Of a stretch of DNA of 19,549 nt, positions 1 to 6,887 are shown in pieces. How positions within the stretch are numbered: the stretch's first letter is position 1; each line of letters starts with the position of its first letter. Under the pieces are notes generated by a model, which was not told the DNA's origin, made no database searches, and saw only the letters and a list, made by a program, of their open reading frames with translations. Position numbers and translations under genes: made by a program. The stretch is from CAZIRO01 sp964541595. Lineage in GTDB: Bacteria; Acidobacteriota; HRBIN11. The DNA lies in contig CAZIRO010000038.1 in assembly GCA_964541595.1 (NCBI GenBank), positions 1-19,549 of the forward strand, read 5' to 3'.

Positions 1-1
1 G

Positions 2-901
2 CCCTCCTCCAAACCCTATCATAATGAATGGTCCAATTTTTGGGGAGCATTCCAAGTGGAACGTCCCTGGAGCCACAAGACGCCGTGGGTGGGGCGAGTG
101 CGGAGTGGCAAGAGGCGCGGATACTGGGTTTTGGTGCTGGGATTTCCCTGGCAGGGGCGGGTGTTGCCCTGTTTTATCCTGCGGTTTTCCTCGCAGACGC
201 TGCAACAACAGGGACGTTCGCGCAATATGGAGCACATGCAGGCGGTCGACCGCTTGCGGCAGGTGCTGGGCGACAAACCCCTGATGCTGGACCGGGAGTT
301 TGGGTACACGGAGTTTTTGCAGTATCTGACCTGTAGGGGCGTGCAATACGTCATTCGGCTCAACACCCGCGCGCACATCGATGATGCGCAGGGACGGCGT
401 TTGACGCTCCTTTTGGCCCGCGGGGAAACGAAGGTGTGGCGGAACGTGTGGTACAGAGGCGAGGTGGCGGTGCATGTGGCCGGCACCTGGGTGCCGGATG
501 CGCCCGAACCGCTGTTTGTGGTGACCTCCATCGACCCCTGGCGCGCCGTGCGTCTTTACCTGACCCGCATGACCATCGAAGCATCCTTCCGGGACCTCAA
601 AAACCTGCTGCGCATGGACGACAACATGAGTCGGTCCGAACGCATCGTTGACCTCCTGCTGTGGATTGCTCTGCTGGCCTATGCCCTGGTGGTCTGGGTG
701 GGCGAATTCGTGCGGGACCACGTGCTGACCCACTGGGAACGCCCGCGTTACTCGGGTTGCTTCGTCCTGCTTCGGCGTCCCGACCGGACGCGCGGCCCCA
801 CCTTCCTCGAGGCCCTCCGCCACGCCTGGCGCGAGTTCTGTCGCCTGGTCGATGCACTCATGCTCCTCTCCTACTTCGTCGATGAAGGAATTCCCCCTTG
901 A
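2..901 (+). CDS. IS4-family transposase, N-terminally cut by window edge
   Basis: This DDE transposase performs cut-and-paste movement of its IS. The reading frame is open from base 2; a GTG at 56 is the first start-like codon but is probably internal. Two catalytic signatures are visible. The second Asp lies in LMLDREFGY (about 281-304). The YREK signature of the IS4 family has exact spacing (Y-2-R-3-E-6-K) in YLTRMTIEASFRDLK (557-601), with the catalytic Glu near 578. The first Asp is not seen and should lie upstream of the window. The C-terminus is hydrophobic and helical, as usual in the family. The TGA stop (899-901) directly abuts the putative right inverted repeat. No frameshift or internal stop is seen, so the copy may be active. 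Confidence 0.85.
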   Translation, partial: PSSKPYHNEWSNFWGAFQVERPWSHKTPWVGRVRSGKRRGYWVLVLGFPWQGRVLPCFILRFSSQTLQQQGRSRNMEHMQAVDRLRQVLGDKPLMLDREFGYTEFLQYLTCRGVQYVIRLNTRAHIDDAQGRRLTLLLARGETKVWRNVWYRGEVAVHVAGTWVPDAPEPLFVVTSIDPWRAVRLYLTRMTIEASFRDLKNLLRMDDNMSRSERIVDLLLWIALLAYALVVWVGEFVRDHVLTHWERPRYSGCFVLLRRPDRTRGPTFLEALRHAWREFCRLVDALMLLSYFVDEGIPP

Positions 902-927
902 TGTCCCATTTCCTGTCCCGATCTCAG
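902..927. repeat. Putative right terminal inverted repeat of the IS
   Basis: Read on the minus strand it begins CTGAGATCGGGACAGG and continues AAATGGGACA. It differs from the left end of the MITE-like element at 19318-19343 at 3 of 26 positions, and resembles both ends of the element at 10177-10398. Its position directly after the transposase stop codon fits an IS terminus. Confidence 0.65.
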
Positions 928-937
928 TAGCTATCAC

Positions 938-966
938 TTGCTTACATCCACGTTGCAACATATCAT
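938..966 (+). promoter_or_regulatory. Candidate sigma70-like promoter for the thiolase gene
   Basis: TTGCTT (938-943) and TATCAT (961-966) are separated by 17 bp, in an AT-rich patch about 95 bp before the thiolase start. A second -10-like TATAAT lies at 970-975 but has no good -35 partner. The site lies just outside the IS end. Confidence 0.35.
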
Positions 967-1060
967 AATTATAATGCCTCTACAGAACATCTGGTCAATG
1001 AAGCAGGAGTAAAGAGTCCGGGAAATACAAGTGTCAAGAACTCCGTAAAAGAGGGATATA

Positions 1061-2248
1061 ATGCGGGATGAGGTCGTTGTATTGAGTGCGGTGCGGACCC
1101 CGATCGGCAATTTCGGCGGCGTGTTTTTGCCTCTGACGGCGGTCGATCTGGGCGTATGGGCCGCGCGGGCAGCGCTGACCCGCATCGCATTGCCCCCGGA
1201 ACGGATCGATCTCACGATATTTGGCATTGCTCGACAGGCCGGATGCGGACCCAACCCGGCCCGCCAGGTGGCCTACCGTGTTGGCATTCCCGTGGAAAAG
1301 CCGGCCTACACGGTCAATATGGCCTGCGCGTCCAGTCTGCAGGCACTCATTTCCGGAATGCGCGCGATTCTTCTTGGAGATGCCGATATCGTGCTCGTCG
1401 GCGGCATGGAGTCCATGAGCCGGGTGCCGTACATGCTGGATCGCGCGCGGTTTGAAGGGTATCGACTCGGGGACGGCGTGCTCGTGGATGGTAATTACCG
1501 CGATGGGTTCCTCGATCCGCTGAGCGGACTGCTCATGGGACAGACCGCCGAGAATCTCGTTGAGCGATACGGGATCTCCCGCGAGGACCAGGACGCCTAC
1601 GCGTTGCTCAGTCATCAACGTGCGATTCGGGCGATCGATACCGGCCGGTTCCGGGACGAAATCGTGCCCGTGGAGGTCCCGCAGCGCAAGGGCCCTTCCG
1701 TCACGGTCGATACGGATGAACATCCCCGACGCGATACGAGCATGGAAAAACTCGCGCGGTTGCGACCGGTATTTAAAGAAAACGGGACGGTCACGGCGGG
1801 CAACTCTTCCGGCATTACGGACGGCGCGGCGGCACTGGTGATCGCGCGTGCGCGGGTGGCGCAACAGCTCGGATACCCCCCCATGGCCGTGGTGGAGGCG
1901 TACACGGTCGTGGGGGTACCGCCGGAGATCATGGGCATCGGTCCCGTGCCTGCCGTCCGGCAGTTACTGGAAAAACTCCATCGCCATCTGGACGATTATG
2001 CGCTTATCGAGTGCAATGAAGCGTTTGCCGCGCAGATCCTTGCTGTGGAGCGCGAACTTGAATGGGATCGTGCTCGGGTCAACGTGAACGGCGGGGCCAT
2101 TGCTCTGGGCCATCCGATCGGTGCGACCGGGGCACGCATCTGTGTGACGCTGCTGCACGAGATGCAGAAACGCTCGGCCTCTCCGGGACTGGCGACGCTC
2201 TGTGTGAGCGGGGGTCTGGGCGTGGCCGTGTCGTTTCTGAAAGGATAG
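1061..2248 (+). CDS. Thiolase (acetyl-CoA C-acyltransferase)
   Basis: This 395-residue protein is a standard-length thiolase catalysing reversible Claisen condensation or thiolysis of acyl-CoA. The nucleophilic Cys89 is in NMACASS. GGMESMS (114-120), NSSGITDGAAAL (248-259), ECNEAFAAQ (317-325), GGAIALGHPIGATGAR with His351 (344-359) and the CVSGG motif with Cys381 (381-385) are all present, so the catalytic set is complete. The start is an ATG preceded by AGAGGGA at suitable distance. The gene stands alone on the + strand, downstream of the IS and convergent with pyrE, without a beta-oxidation partner. The sequence alone does not separate a biosynthetic acetoacetyl-CoA thiolase from a degradative 3-ketoacyl-CoA thiolase. 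Confidence 0.93.
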   Translation: MRDEVVVLSAVRTPIGNFGGVFLPLTAVDLGVWAARAALTRIALPPERIDLTIFGIARQAGCGPNPARQVAYRVGIPVEKPAYTVNMACASSLQALISGMRAILLGDADIVLVGGMESMSRVPYMLDRARFEGYRLGDGVLVDGNYRDGFLDPLSGLLMGQTAENLVERYGISREDQDAYALLSHQRAIRAIDTGRFRDEIVPVEVPQRKGPSVTVDTDEHPRRDTSMEKLARLRPVFKENGTVTAGNSSGITDGAAALVIARARVAQQLGYPPMAVVEAYTVVGVPPEIMGIGPVPAVRQLLEKLHRHLDDYALIECNEAFAAQILAVERELEWDRARVNVNGGAIALGHPIGATGARICVTLLHEMQKRSASPGLATLCVSGGLGVAVSFLKG

Positions 2249-2252
2249 AACC

Positions 2253-2282
2253 TATACGTCTTATCGGACCTACAGGTCTTAT
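2253..2282. repeat. 30-bp palindromic repeat, copy downstream of pyrE
   Basis: This sequence matches the copy at 2859-2888 at 24 of 30 positions and contains the inverted core GACCTACAGGTC. It fills the space between the convergent thiolase and pyrE stop codons and overlaps the pyrE stop by a few bases. There is no T-tract, so it is not a classical terminator. Confidence 0.6.
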
Positions 2283-2854
2283 CCTTTTTTCCTGCTGCCC
2301 GGCGTCAGCAGGGGGACACCCTGTGCACACAGGGGACAGGTATTCGGCGGATGTGTCGCGATTTCCATTCGCAATAGTGCCACACAGGGCCAGGGCAGAT
2401 CGGCGTGTTCAGCCGAACGACGATCGATGATGGCCGCGCATCCGAGTACCTGACCACCGTGCTGTTCGATCACCGTGGCGACTTCCCGGGTGGATTTTCC
2501 GGTCGTGATCACGTCCTCGACGATCCAGCAGGTGGTACCCGGTGCGATCTGCTGTTCACGCCGTAAGGTCATCGTACCGTTCACACGTTCCGTAAACAGG
2601 AACGGGACCTGCAACGCGCGTGCGACTTCGTAGCCGATCAGGATCGCGCCCAGTGCTGGACTCACGATACAATCCGGTTCTGCCTGGGCACGAATCTGGT
2701 CAGCGAGTGCCTGACCGAGTTCCTCTCCATACCAGGGGTACTGCAGGATACGTGCGCACTGCACGTACGTATCAGAGTGCAGACCGGAACTCAACTGAAA
2801 ATGGCCCTTCAACACGGCACGATTTTGATACAACAACCGATGCAACCGTTCCAT
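2279..2854 (-). CDS. pyrE: Orotate phosphoribosyltransferase
   Basis: PyrE transfers ribose-5-phosphate from PRPP to orotate, giving OMP in de novo pyrimidine synthesis. The 191-residue protein carries the PRPP-binding signature VEDVITTGKST in its middle part, and an N-terminal GHFQLSSGLHSDTYVQ segment typical of the family. The tail has PPNTCPLCAQGVPL, a Cys-X2-Cys ending seen in one OPRT subgroup and possibly metal-binding. It is the last gene of the minus-strand run, 44 bp after the polyprenyl synthase. There is no strong Shine-Dalgarno sequence; the leader is occupied by a palindromic repeat (2859-2888), which may shape its expression. Confidence 0.92.
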   Translation of the reverse strand: MERLHRLLYQNRAVLKGHFQLSSGLHSDTYVQCARILQYPWYGEELGQALADQIRAQAEPDCIVSPALGAILIGYEVARALQVPFLFTERVNGTMTLRREQQIAPGTTCWIVEDVITTGKSTREVATVIEQHGGQVLGCAAIIDRRSAEHADLPWPCVALLRMEIATHPPNTCPLCAQGVPLLTPGSRKKG

Positions 2855-2858
2855 AGTT

Positions 2859-2888
2859 TATAGGTCGTATAGGACCTATAGGTCCTGT
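2859..2888. repeat. 30-bp palindromic repeat, copy in the pyrE leader
   Basis: It contains the perfect 16-bp palindrome AGGACCTATAGGTCCT (2871-2886), and an extra TATAGGTC half-unit to its left. It lies 5 bp before the pyrE start codon, where a ribosome-binding site would be expected. The partner copy lies at the pyrE 3' end (2253-2282). Confidence 0.7.
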
Positions 2889-2898
2889 AATTAATCAT

Positions 2899-3918
2899 TT
2901 AATGGTGTCGGGCAATAATAAACCGGATCAGACCTTCCAGCAGCCGACGGGCGTCGTTGCTCGGAAACGTCTGCAACAGGTCAATGGCTCGATGGGCATA
3001 AGACTCCGCGATAGCATGCACTTCCGGCAAGATCTGATACTTTTCCATTAACCGCCGCAGTTCGTCCTTTTCAGCGTCGGTCATCCGGCCGTCGCGGAAT
3101 GCTTCTCGCAGCCGTGCCGTTTCCGCCAGCGGTGCGCGACGCAACAGATAGTAAAACGGCAGGGTGACTTTTCCTTCCATCAGGTCCTGCAACACGGGTT
3201 TCCCCAACTGATACGGGTCCGCAGAATAGTCCAGCAGATCGTCGACAATCTGGAACGCGATCCCGAGGTTCAACCCGATCTCAGCCAGGCGGGTTTCCGC
3301 TTCCGCCGGCATTCCGGCAAGGATGGCCGCGATCTGGCAGCATCCGGAAAATAGGGTCGCCGTTTTCTGCACGATGATGTCCATGATTTTCGGTTCCGAG
3401 ATCCACAGATCCCCGAAGTGGTGCTGTTCAGCGATCTCACCCTGCAGGGTTTGCAGGGTAATGTGGGAGAGGATCCGCAGGATTTTGAGATTGCCATACT
3501 CCAGTGCCAGCGCCAGGGCTTTCGTATAGAAATAGTCGCCGAGCAGAACGGCCACATGATTACCCCACCGCCAGTTGGCCGATACCTGACCGCGGCGTTC
3601 TTTGGCATTATCGATGATATCGTCATGCACGAGTGTAGCCGTATGAATGTACTCCACGATGACGCCGAAGAAGACGTCATCCTCATCGGTGTATTCCCCG
3701 AGTTGTGCGGCGACGATAAGGAGCAGCGGACGCAGCCGTTTCCCACCGGCTTTCAGGATATACAGACCCGCCTCGCGGATGAACGGCGCCTCCTGTCGAA
3801 GCAGCGATTCGATCATCTGTTCCACGCGGTGGAGTTTGTGTTCTACATGCTGCAAAAATGCGGGTGAACAATCCGCCAGCGTTTCCGCCCAGGTACGGAA
3901 TTGCGTTACCGCAGCCAT
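2899..3918 (-). CDS. Trans-polyprenyl diphosphate synthase (long-chain, hexa- to octaprenyl type)
   Basis: The enzyme elongates allylic diphosphates with isopentenyl diphosphate to make the side chain of quinones. The 339-residue protein has GKRLRP (59-64), the first Asp-rich motif LVHDDIID (96-103), GDYFYTKAL (128-136), the second Asp-rich motif FQIVDDLLD (222-230) and EGKVTLPFYYLL (248-259). Length and motifs fit the IspB/HepT group; product chain length cannot be read from the sequence. The start ATG (3916-3918) lies inside the 3' end of the upstream merR gene, a 13-nt overlap, so the two are probably translationally coupled. Confidence 0.92.
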   Translation of the reverse strand: MAAVTQFRTWAETLADCSPAFLQHVEHKLHRVEQMIESLLRQEAPFIREAGLYILKAGGKRLRPLLLIVAAQLGEYTDEDDVFFGVIVEYIHTATLVHDDIIDNAKERRGQVSANWRWGNHVAVLLGDYFYTKALALALEYGNLKILRILSHITLQTLQGEIAEQHHFGDLWISEPKIMDIIVQKTATLFSGCCQIAAILAGMPAEAETRLAEIGLNLGIAFQIVDDLLDYSADPYQLGKPVLQDLMEGKVTLPFYYLLRRAPLAETARLREAFRDGRMTDAEKDELRRLMEKYQILPEVHAIAESYAHRAIDLLQTFPSNDARRLLEGLIRFIIARHH

Positions 3919-4340
3919 CGCTTGATACCCCGCGCCGACCGTTCCTGTTCAAGCAGGTGGACCCGTTCCTGCAGTTGATGGATGTACTGCTTGAGTTGAT
4001 GCAGTTCACGCATCAGGATCTCCACCGCTTCGTGCAGGGCAGCGACTTCACGGCGGAGTGTGGCATAGTCCTCTCCGCGCAGCAATCGACGCTGGACCTC
4101 ACGGATGGACAGGCCCTTGTTTTGAATGAGGTATTTCAGGTACAGCAGGCGGCGGATGGCTTCTTCGTCGTATCTGCGGTGTCCGCCGGAGGTACGGTGT
4201 GATTTAACGAAAAACCCGAATTCGCGTTCATAAAACCGAATGGTCGACGGTGTGAGCCCCGTGCGGTGCGCGACTTCCGAGATACGATACCATCCACCCG
4301 ATGGGGTCGTCACCGCACGTTCCCGGGTATCCGGATGCAT
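3906..4340 (-). CDS. MerR-family transcriptional regulator
   Basis: The 144-residue protein begins with about 17 variable residues, then a MerR winged helix-turn-helix (WYRISEVAHRTGLTPSTIRFYE, about 17-38) and the wing segment HRTSGGHRRYDEEAI. The C-terminal half (about 75-135) is a long, charged coiled coil for dimerisation. No cysteine pattern for metal sensing is visible, so the signal is unknown. A GTG at codon 10 is an alternative start. The gene lies 16 nt after lepB and overlaps the prenyl synthase start by 13 nt, so it is embedded in the operon it may regulate. Confidence 0.85.
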   Translation of the reverse strand: MHPDTRERAVTTPSGGWYRISEVAHRTGLTPSTIRFYEREFGFFVKSHRTSGGHRRYDEEAIRRLLYLKYLIQNKGLSIREVQRRLLRGEDYATLRREVAALHEAVEILMRELHQLKQYIHQLQERVHLLEQERSARGIKRWLR

Positions 4341-4356
4341 GGGTTTCCACTCGCGT

Positions 4357-5031
4357 TTACCGGATGATGTGAAACATGCGCGACCAGCGGGTGCGCAACG
4401 GGTTCAGAATCGCGAATGTATCCAGCAACGCCTCAACCGGTGAGCGCCTGCGAGTAGGATTATAATAGTCTCGTTCAGGAGGTTCAAAAGACCAGTAGAT
4501 CAGAAACGCACGCCCTTTCACCATGTAATAGGGCACCGTACCCCAGAACCGGCTGTCGTCGCTGTTGTCGCGGTTGTCGCCCATAACGAAATAGTGTCCG
4601 GGCGGAACCCGCACCGGTCCGAAATCGTCGCGCAGACCGAACCCCCACGTTTCGTGGTGATGGACCGCATAGGGTTCGTCCAGCGGCTGGCCATTCACGT
4701 AGACCACCCCGTCTTTGCCGAAGACCTCATCGCCGCCGACGCCGATCACCCGTTTGATGTAATCCATGGTCGGACGCCCCGGGAACTTGAACACGATGAC
4801 GTCCCCCCGGCGAATTTCCCGAACCGGCAGGAAGATACGTTCAAAGGCAAACGCGGTCTGGCCGTAGACGAATTTGTTGACAAAGATGTGGTCACCGATG
4901 AGCAGTGTGGGTTCCATTGAACTGGAGGGAATCTTAAACGCCTGCAACACGAACGTACGCGCGAACAGCGCGAGGACCAGGGCCACGATAAAGGCTTCAC
5001 CGTATTCACGAATGATCCCTCGACGTGGCAT
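4357..5031 (-). CDS. lepB: Signal peptidase I
   Basis: This membrane-anchored protease removes signal peptides from exported preproteins. The 224-residue protein has one N-terminal transmembrane segment (about 12-32) with its active site on the far side. The nucleophilic Ser38 is in IPSSSMEPTL, the general-base Lys93 in YIKRVIG, and the box E motif MGDNRDNSDDSRFWG runs 150-164. The start has a good Shine-Dalgarno (GGAGGA, 8 nt upstream). The gene lies 29 nt downstream of lepA, repeating the common lepA-lepB pairing. Confidence 0.95.
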   Translation of the reverse strand: MPRRGIIREYGEAFIVALVLALFARTFVLQAFKIPSSSMEPTLLIGDHIFVNKFVYGQTAFAFERIFLPVREIRRGDVIVFKFPGRPTMDYIKRVIGVGGDEVFGKDGVVYVNGQPLDEPYAVHHHETWGFGLRDDFGPVRVPPGHYFVMGDNRDNSDDSRFWGTVPYYMVKGRAFLIYWSFEPPERDYYNPTRRRSPVEALLDTFAILNPLRTRWSRMFHIIR

Positions 5032-5060
5032 GACCCACTTTCCTCCAAATGTTCCTGATC

Positions 5061-6887
5061 CTACTCACCTCGATGGAGAACCGCAAGGAAGGCCTCCGGC
5101 GGGACGTTGACCTGCCCGATCTTTTTCAAACGTTTTTTTCCTTCTTTCTGACGTTCCAGCAGTTTTTTCTTACGAGTGACGTCACCACCGTAACATTTCG
5201 CCAGCACGTCTTTCCGCAGCGGGGGGATCCGTTCCCGGGCGATGACTTTTCTGCCGATGGCCGCCTGAATGACCACTTCAAACAGGTGCCGCGGGATGAC
5301 TTCTCGCAATCGCCGTACCAGTGCACGTGCACGGTAGTATGCCTGTTCCCGATGGACGATCATGGCCAGAGCGTCCACGGGTTTGCCGTTAATGAGTATA
5401 TTCACTTTCACCAGTTCGGACGGCCGATATGCGTGCATTTCATAGTCCAGTGATGCATATCCCCGCGTCACACTTTTCAGACGATCATAAAAATCCGTAA
5501 TCAACTCGGCCAGCGGAATGAGATAGGTCACGAGCACGCGATCAGGGGAGGGGTACTCGATGTTCTGCTGTTCCCCACGATACGCCTCGCAGAGTTGCAA
5601 AATGGGTCCGACGAATGTCGCTGGGGCGAGGATGAACACTTTCATGTAGGGTTCCTCCATGCCCTCGATCTGTTCCGGTGGCGGCATACGGGACGGCGTA
5701 TCGATATCGACCGTCTGTCCGTTGCGCAGCCGCGCGCGGTATCGGACACTCGGTGCGGCGGTCAATACTTCGACCCCGAAATCGCGGCGTAACCGTTCTT
5801 TGACGATCTCCATATGCAGAAACCCGAGGAACCCCATCCGGAACCCGTATCCCAGGGCGTCCGAATGTTCCGGCTGGAACTGCACGGAAGCGTCGATGAG
5901 ACGCAGTTTCTCCAGCGCGTTCCGGAGGTCTTCAAACCGGGTGTCTCCGATCGGATAGAAACTCGCAAAGACCATCGGTTTGACGGCACGAAACCCGGGT
6001 AGAGGCACGGACGCGGGCCGTTCCGCGTGCGTGATCGTATCGCCGATCCGGACCTCGGCGAGGACTTTGATCCCGGCAATCAGGAATCCGACCTCCCCGG
6101 GACCGAGCGCGTCACGATCGACCTCGTGCGGCGTCCGGATCCCGAGTTGCTGGACCTCGTATTCCTGTCCCGTAGACATCAGCCGGATTCGGTCACCCCG
6201 GCGTACGGTACCGTCAAACACACGTACCATCGCGACCACACCCCGGTAAGGGTCGTACCACGCGTCGAAGATCAGCGCCCGCAGGGGGGCGGCCATCCGA
6301 CCGGTCGGCGGCGGGATCACGCGGACGATCCGTTCGAGCAGTGCCGGCACGTTCGTTCCGAGTTTGGCGCTGACGTGCAGGATTTCGTCATTGCGGAATC
6401 CCAGCCAGTTGCGCAGTTGTTCCGCAACGCGTTCGGGTTCCGCGCCGGGCAGATCGATTTTATTGATGACGGGGATAATCTCGAGGTTGTGTTCCAGGGC
6501 CAGGTATGTATTCGCCACCGTTTGCGCTTCGATTCCCTGCGTCGCGTCCACCACGAGGACCGCGCCCTCGCATGCGGCCAGGGCACGGGAGACTTCGTAC
6601 GAGAAGTCCACGTGTCCCGGAGTATCGATGAGGTTCAGGGTATACGTCTGACCATCGCGTGTCCGGTAGAACAGCGTCACCGTATGGGCTTTAATCGTGA
6701 TCCCGCGTTCCCGTTCGAGTTCGTGCGTGTCCAGCACCTGTTCAACCATCTCGCGCGCGGACAGCGCGCCCGTCAGTTCAAGGAATCGATCCGCAAGGGT
6801 CGACTTCCCGTGATCGATATGGGCGATGATACAAAAGTTTCGGATGCGTTCTTTCGGGGTCATATGCATACACCGCGGTGGATTCAC
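5061..6887 (-). CDS. lepA: Elongation factor 4 (LepA), back-translocating ribosomal GTPase
   Basis: LepA is a ribosome-associated GTPase linked to translation under stress and to ribosome assembly. G1 is AHIDHGKST (22-30), G2 RERGITIKA (59-67), G3 DTPGH (88-92) and G4 NKID (142-145). The LepA-specific C-terminal domain ends with KKLKKIGQVNVP-like basic residues followed by EAFLAVL. The longest frame (608 aa) opens with GTG at 6885-6887, overlapping the receptor stop as GTGA. ATGs at 6869 and 6863 give N-termini closer to the family (MTPKERIRNF), and none has a strong Shine-Dalgarno, so the start is uncertain by up to 8 codons. Confidence 0.95.
   Translation of the reverse strand: MNPPRCMHMTPKERIRNFCIIAHIDHGKSTLADRFLELTGALSAREMVEQVLDTHELERERGITIKAHTVTLFYRTRDGQTYTLNLIDTPGHVDFSYEVSRALAACEGAVLVVDATQGIEAQTVANTYLALEHNLEIIPVINKIDLPGAEPERVAEQLRNWLGFRNDEILHVSAKLGTNVPALLERIVRVIPPPTGRMAAPLRALIFDAWYDPYRGVVAMVRVFDGTVRRGDRIRLMSTGQEYEVQQLGIRTPHEVDRDALGPGEVGFLIAGIKVLAEVRIGDTITHAERPASVPLPGFRAVKPMVFASFYPIGDTRFEDLRNALEKLRLIDASVQFQPEHSDALGYGFRMGFLGFLHMEIVKERLRRDFGVEVLTAAPSVRYRARLRNGQTVDIDTPSRMPPPEQIEGMEEPYMKVFILAPATFVGPILQLCEAYRGEQQNIEYPSPDRVLVTYLIPLAELITDFYDRLKSVTRGYASLDYEMHAYRPSELVKVNILINGKPVDALAMIVHREQAYYRARALVRRLREVIPRHLFEVVIQAAIGRKVIARERIPPLRKDVLAKCYGGDVTRKKKLLERQKEGKKRLKKIGQVNVPPEAFLAVLHRGE

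Larger units (their letters stand above)
1..927 (+). mobile_element. Right part of an IS4-family insertion sequence (left end outside window)
   Basis: The segment holds the C-terminal portion of a DDE transposase, followed immediately after its stop codon by a 26-bp sequence (902-927) that recurs as terminal inverted repeats of two MITE-like elements elsewhere in the window. I take 927 as the outer right end of the IS. The left end, the first catalytic Asp and the left inverted repeat lie beyond the window. If the IS makes 8-bp target duplications, as the complete MITE suggests, TAGCTATC (928-935) should also stand just before the left end. Confidence 0.7.
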
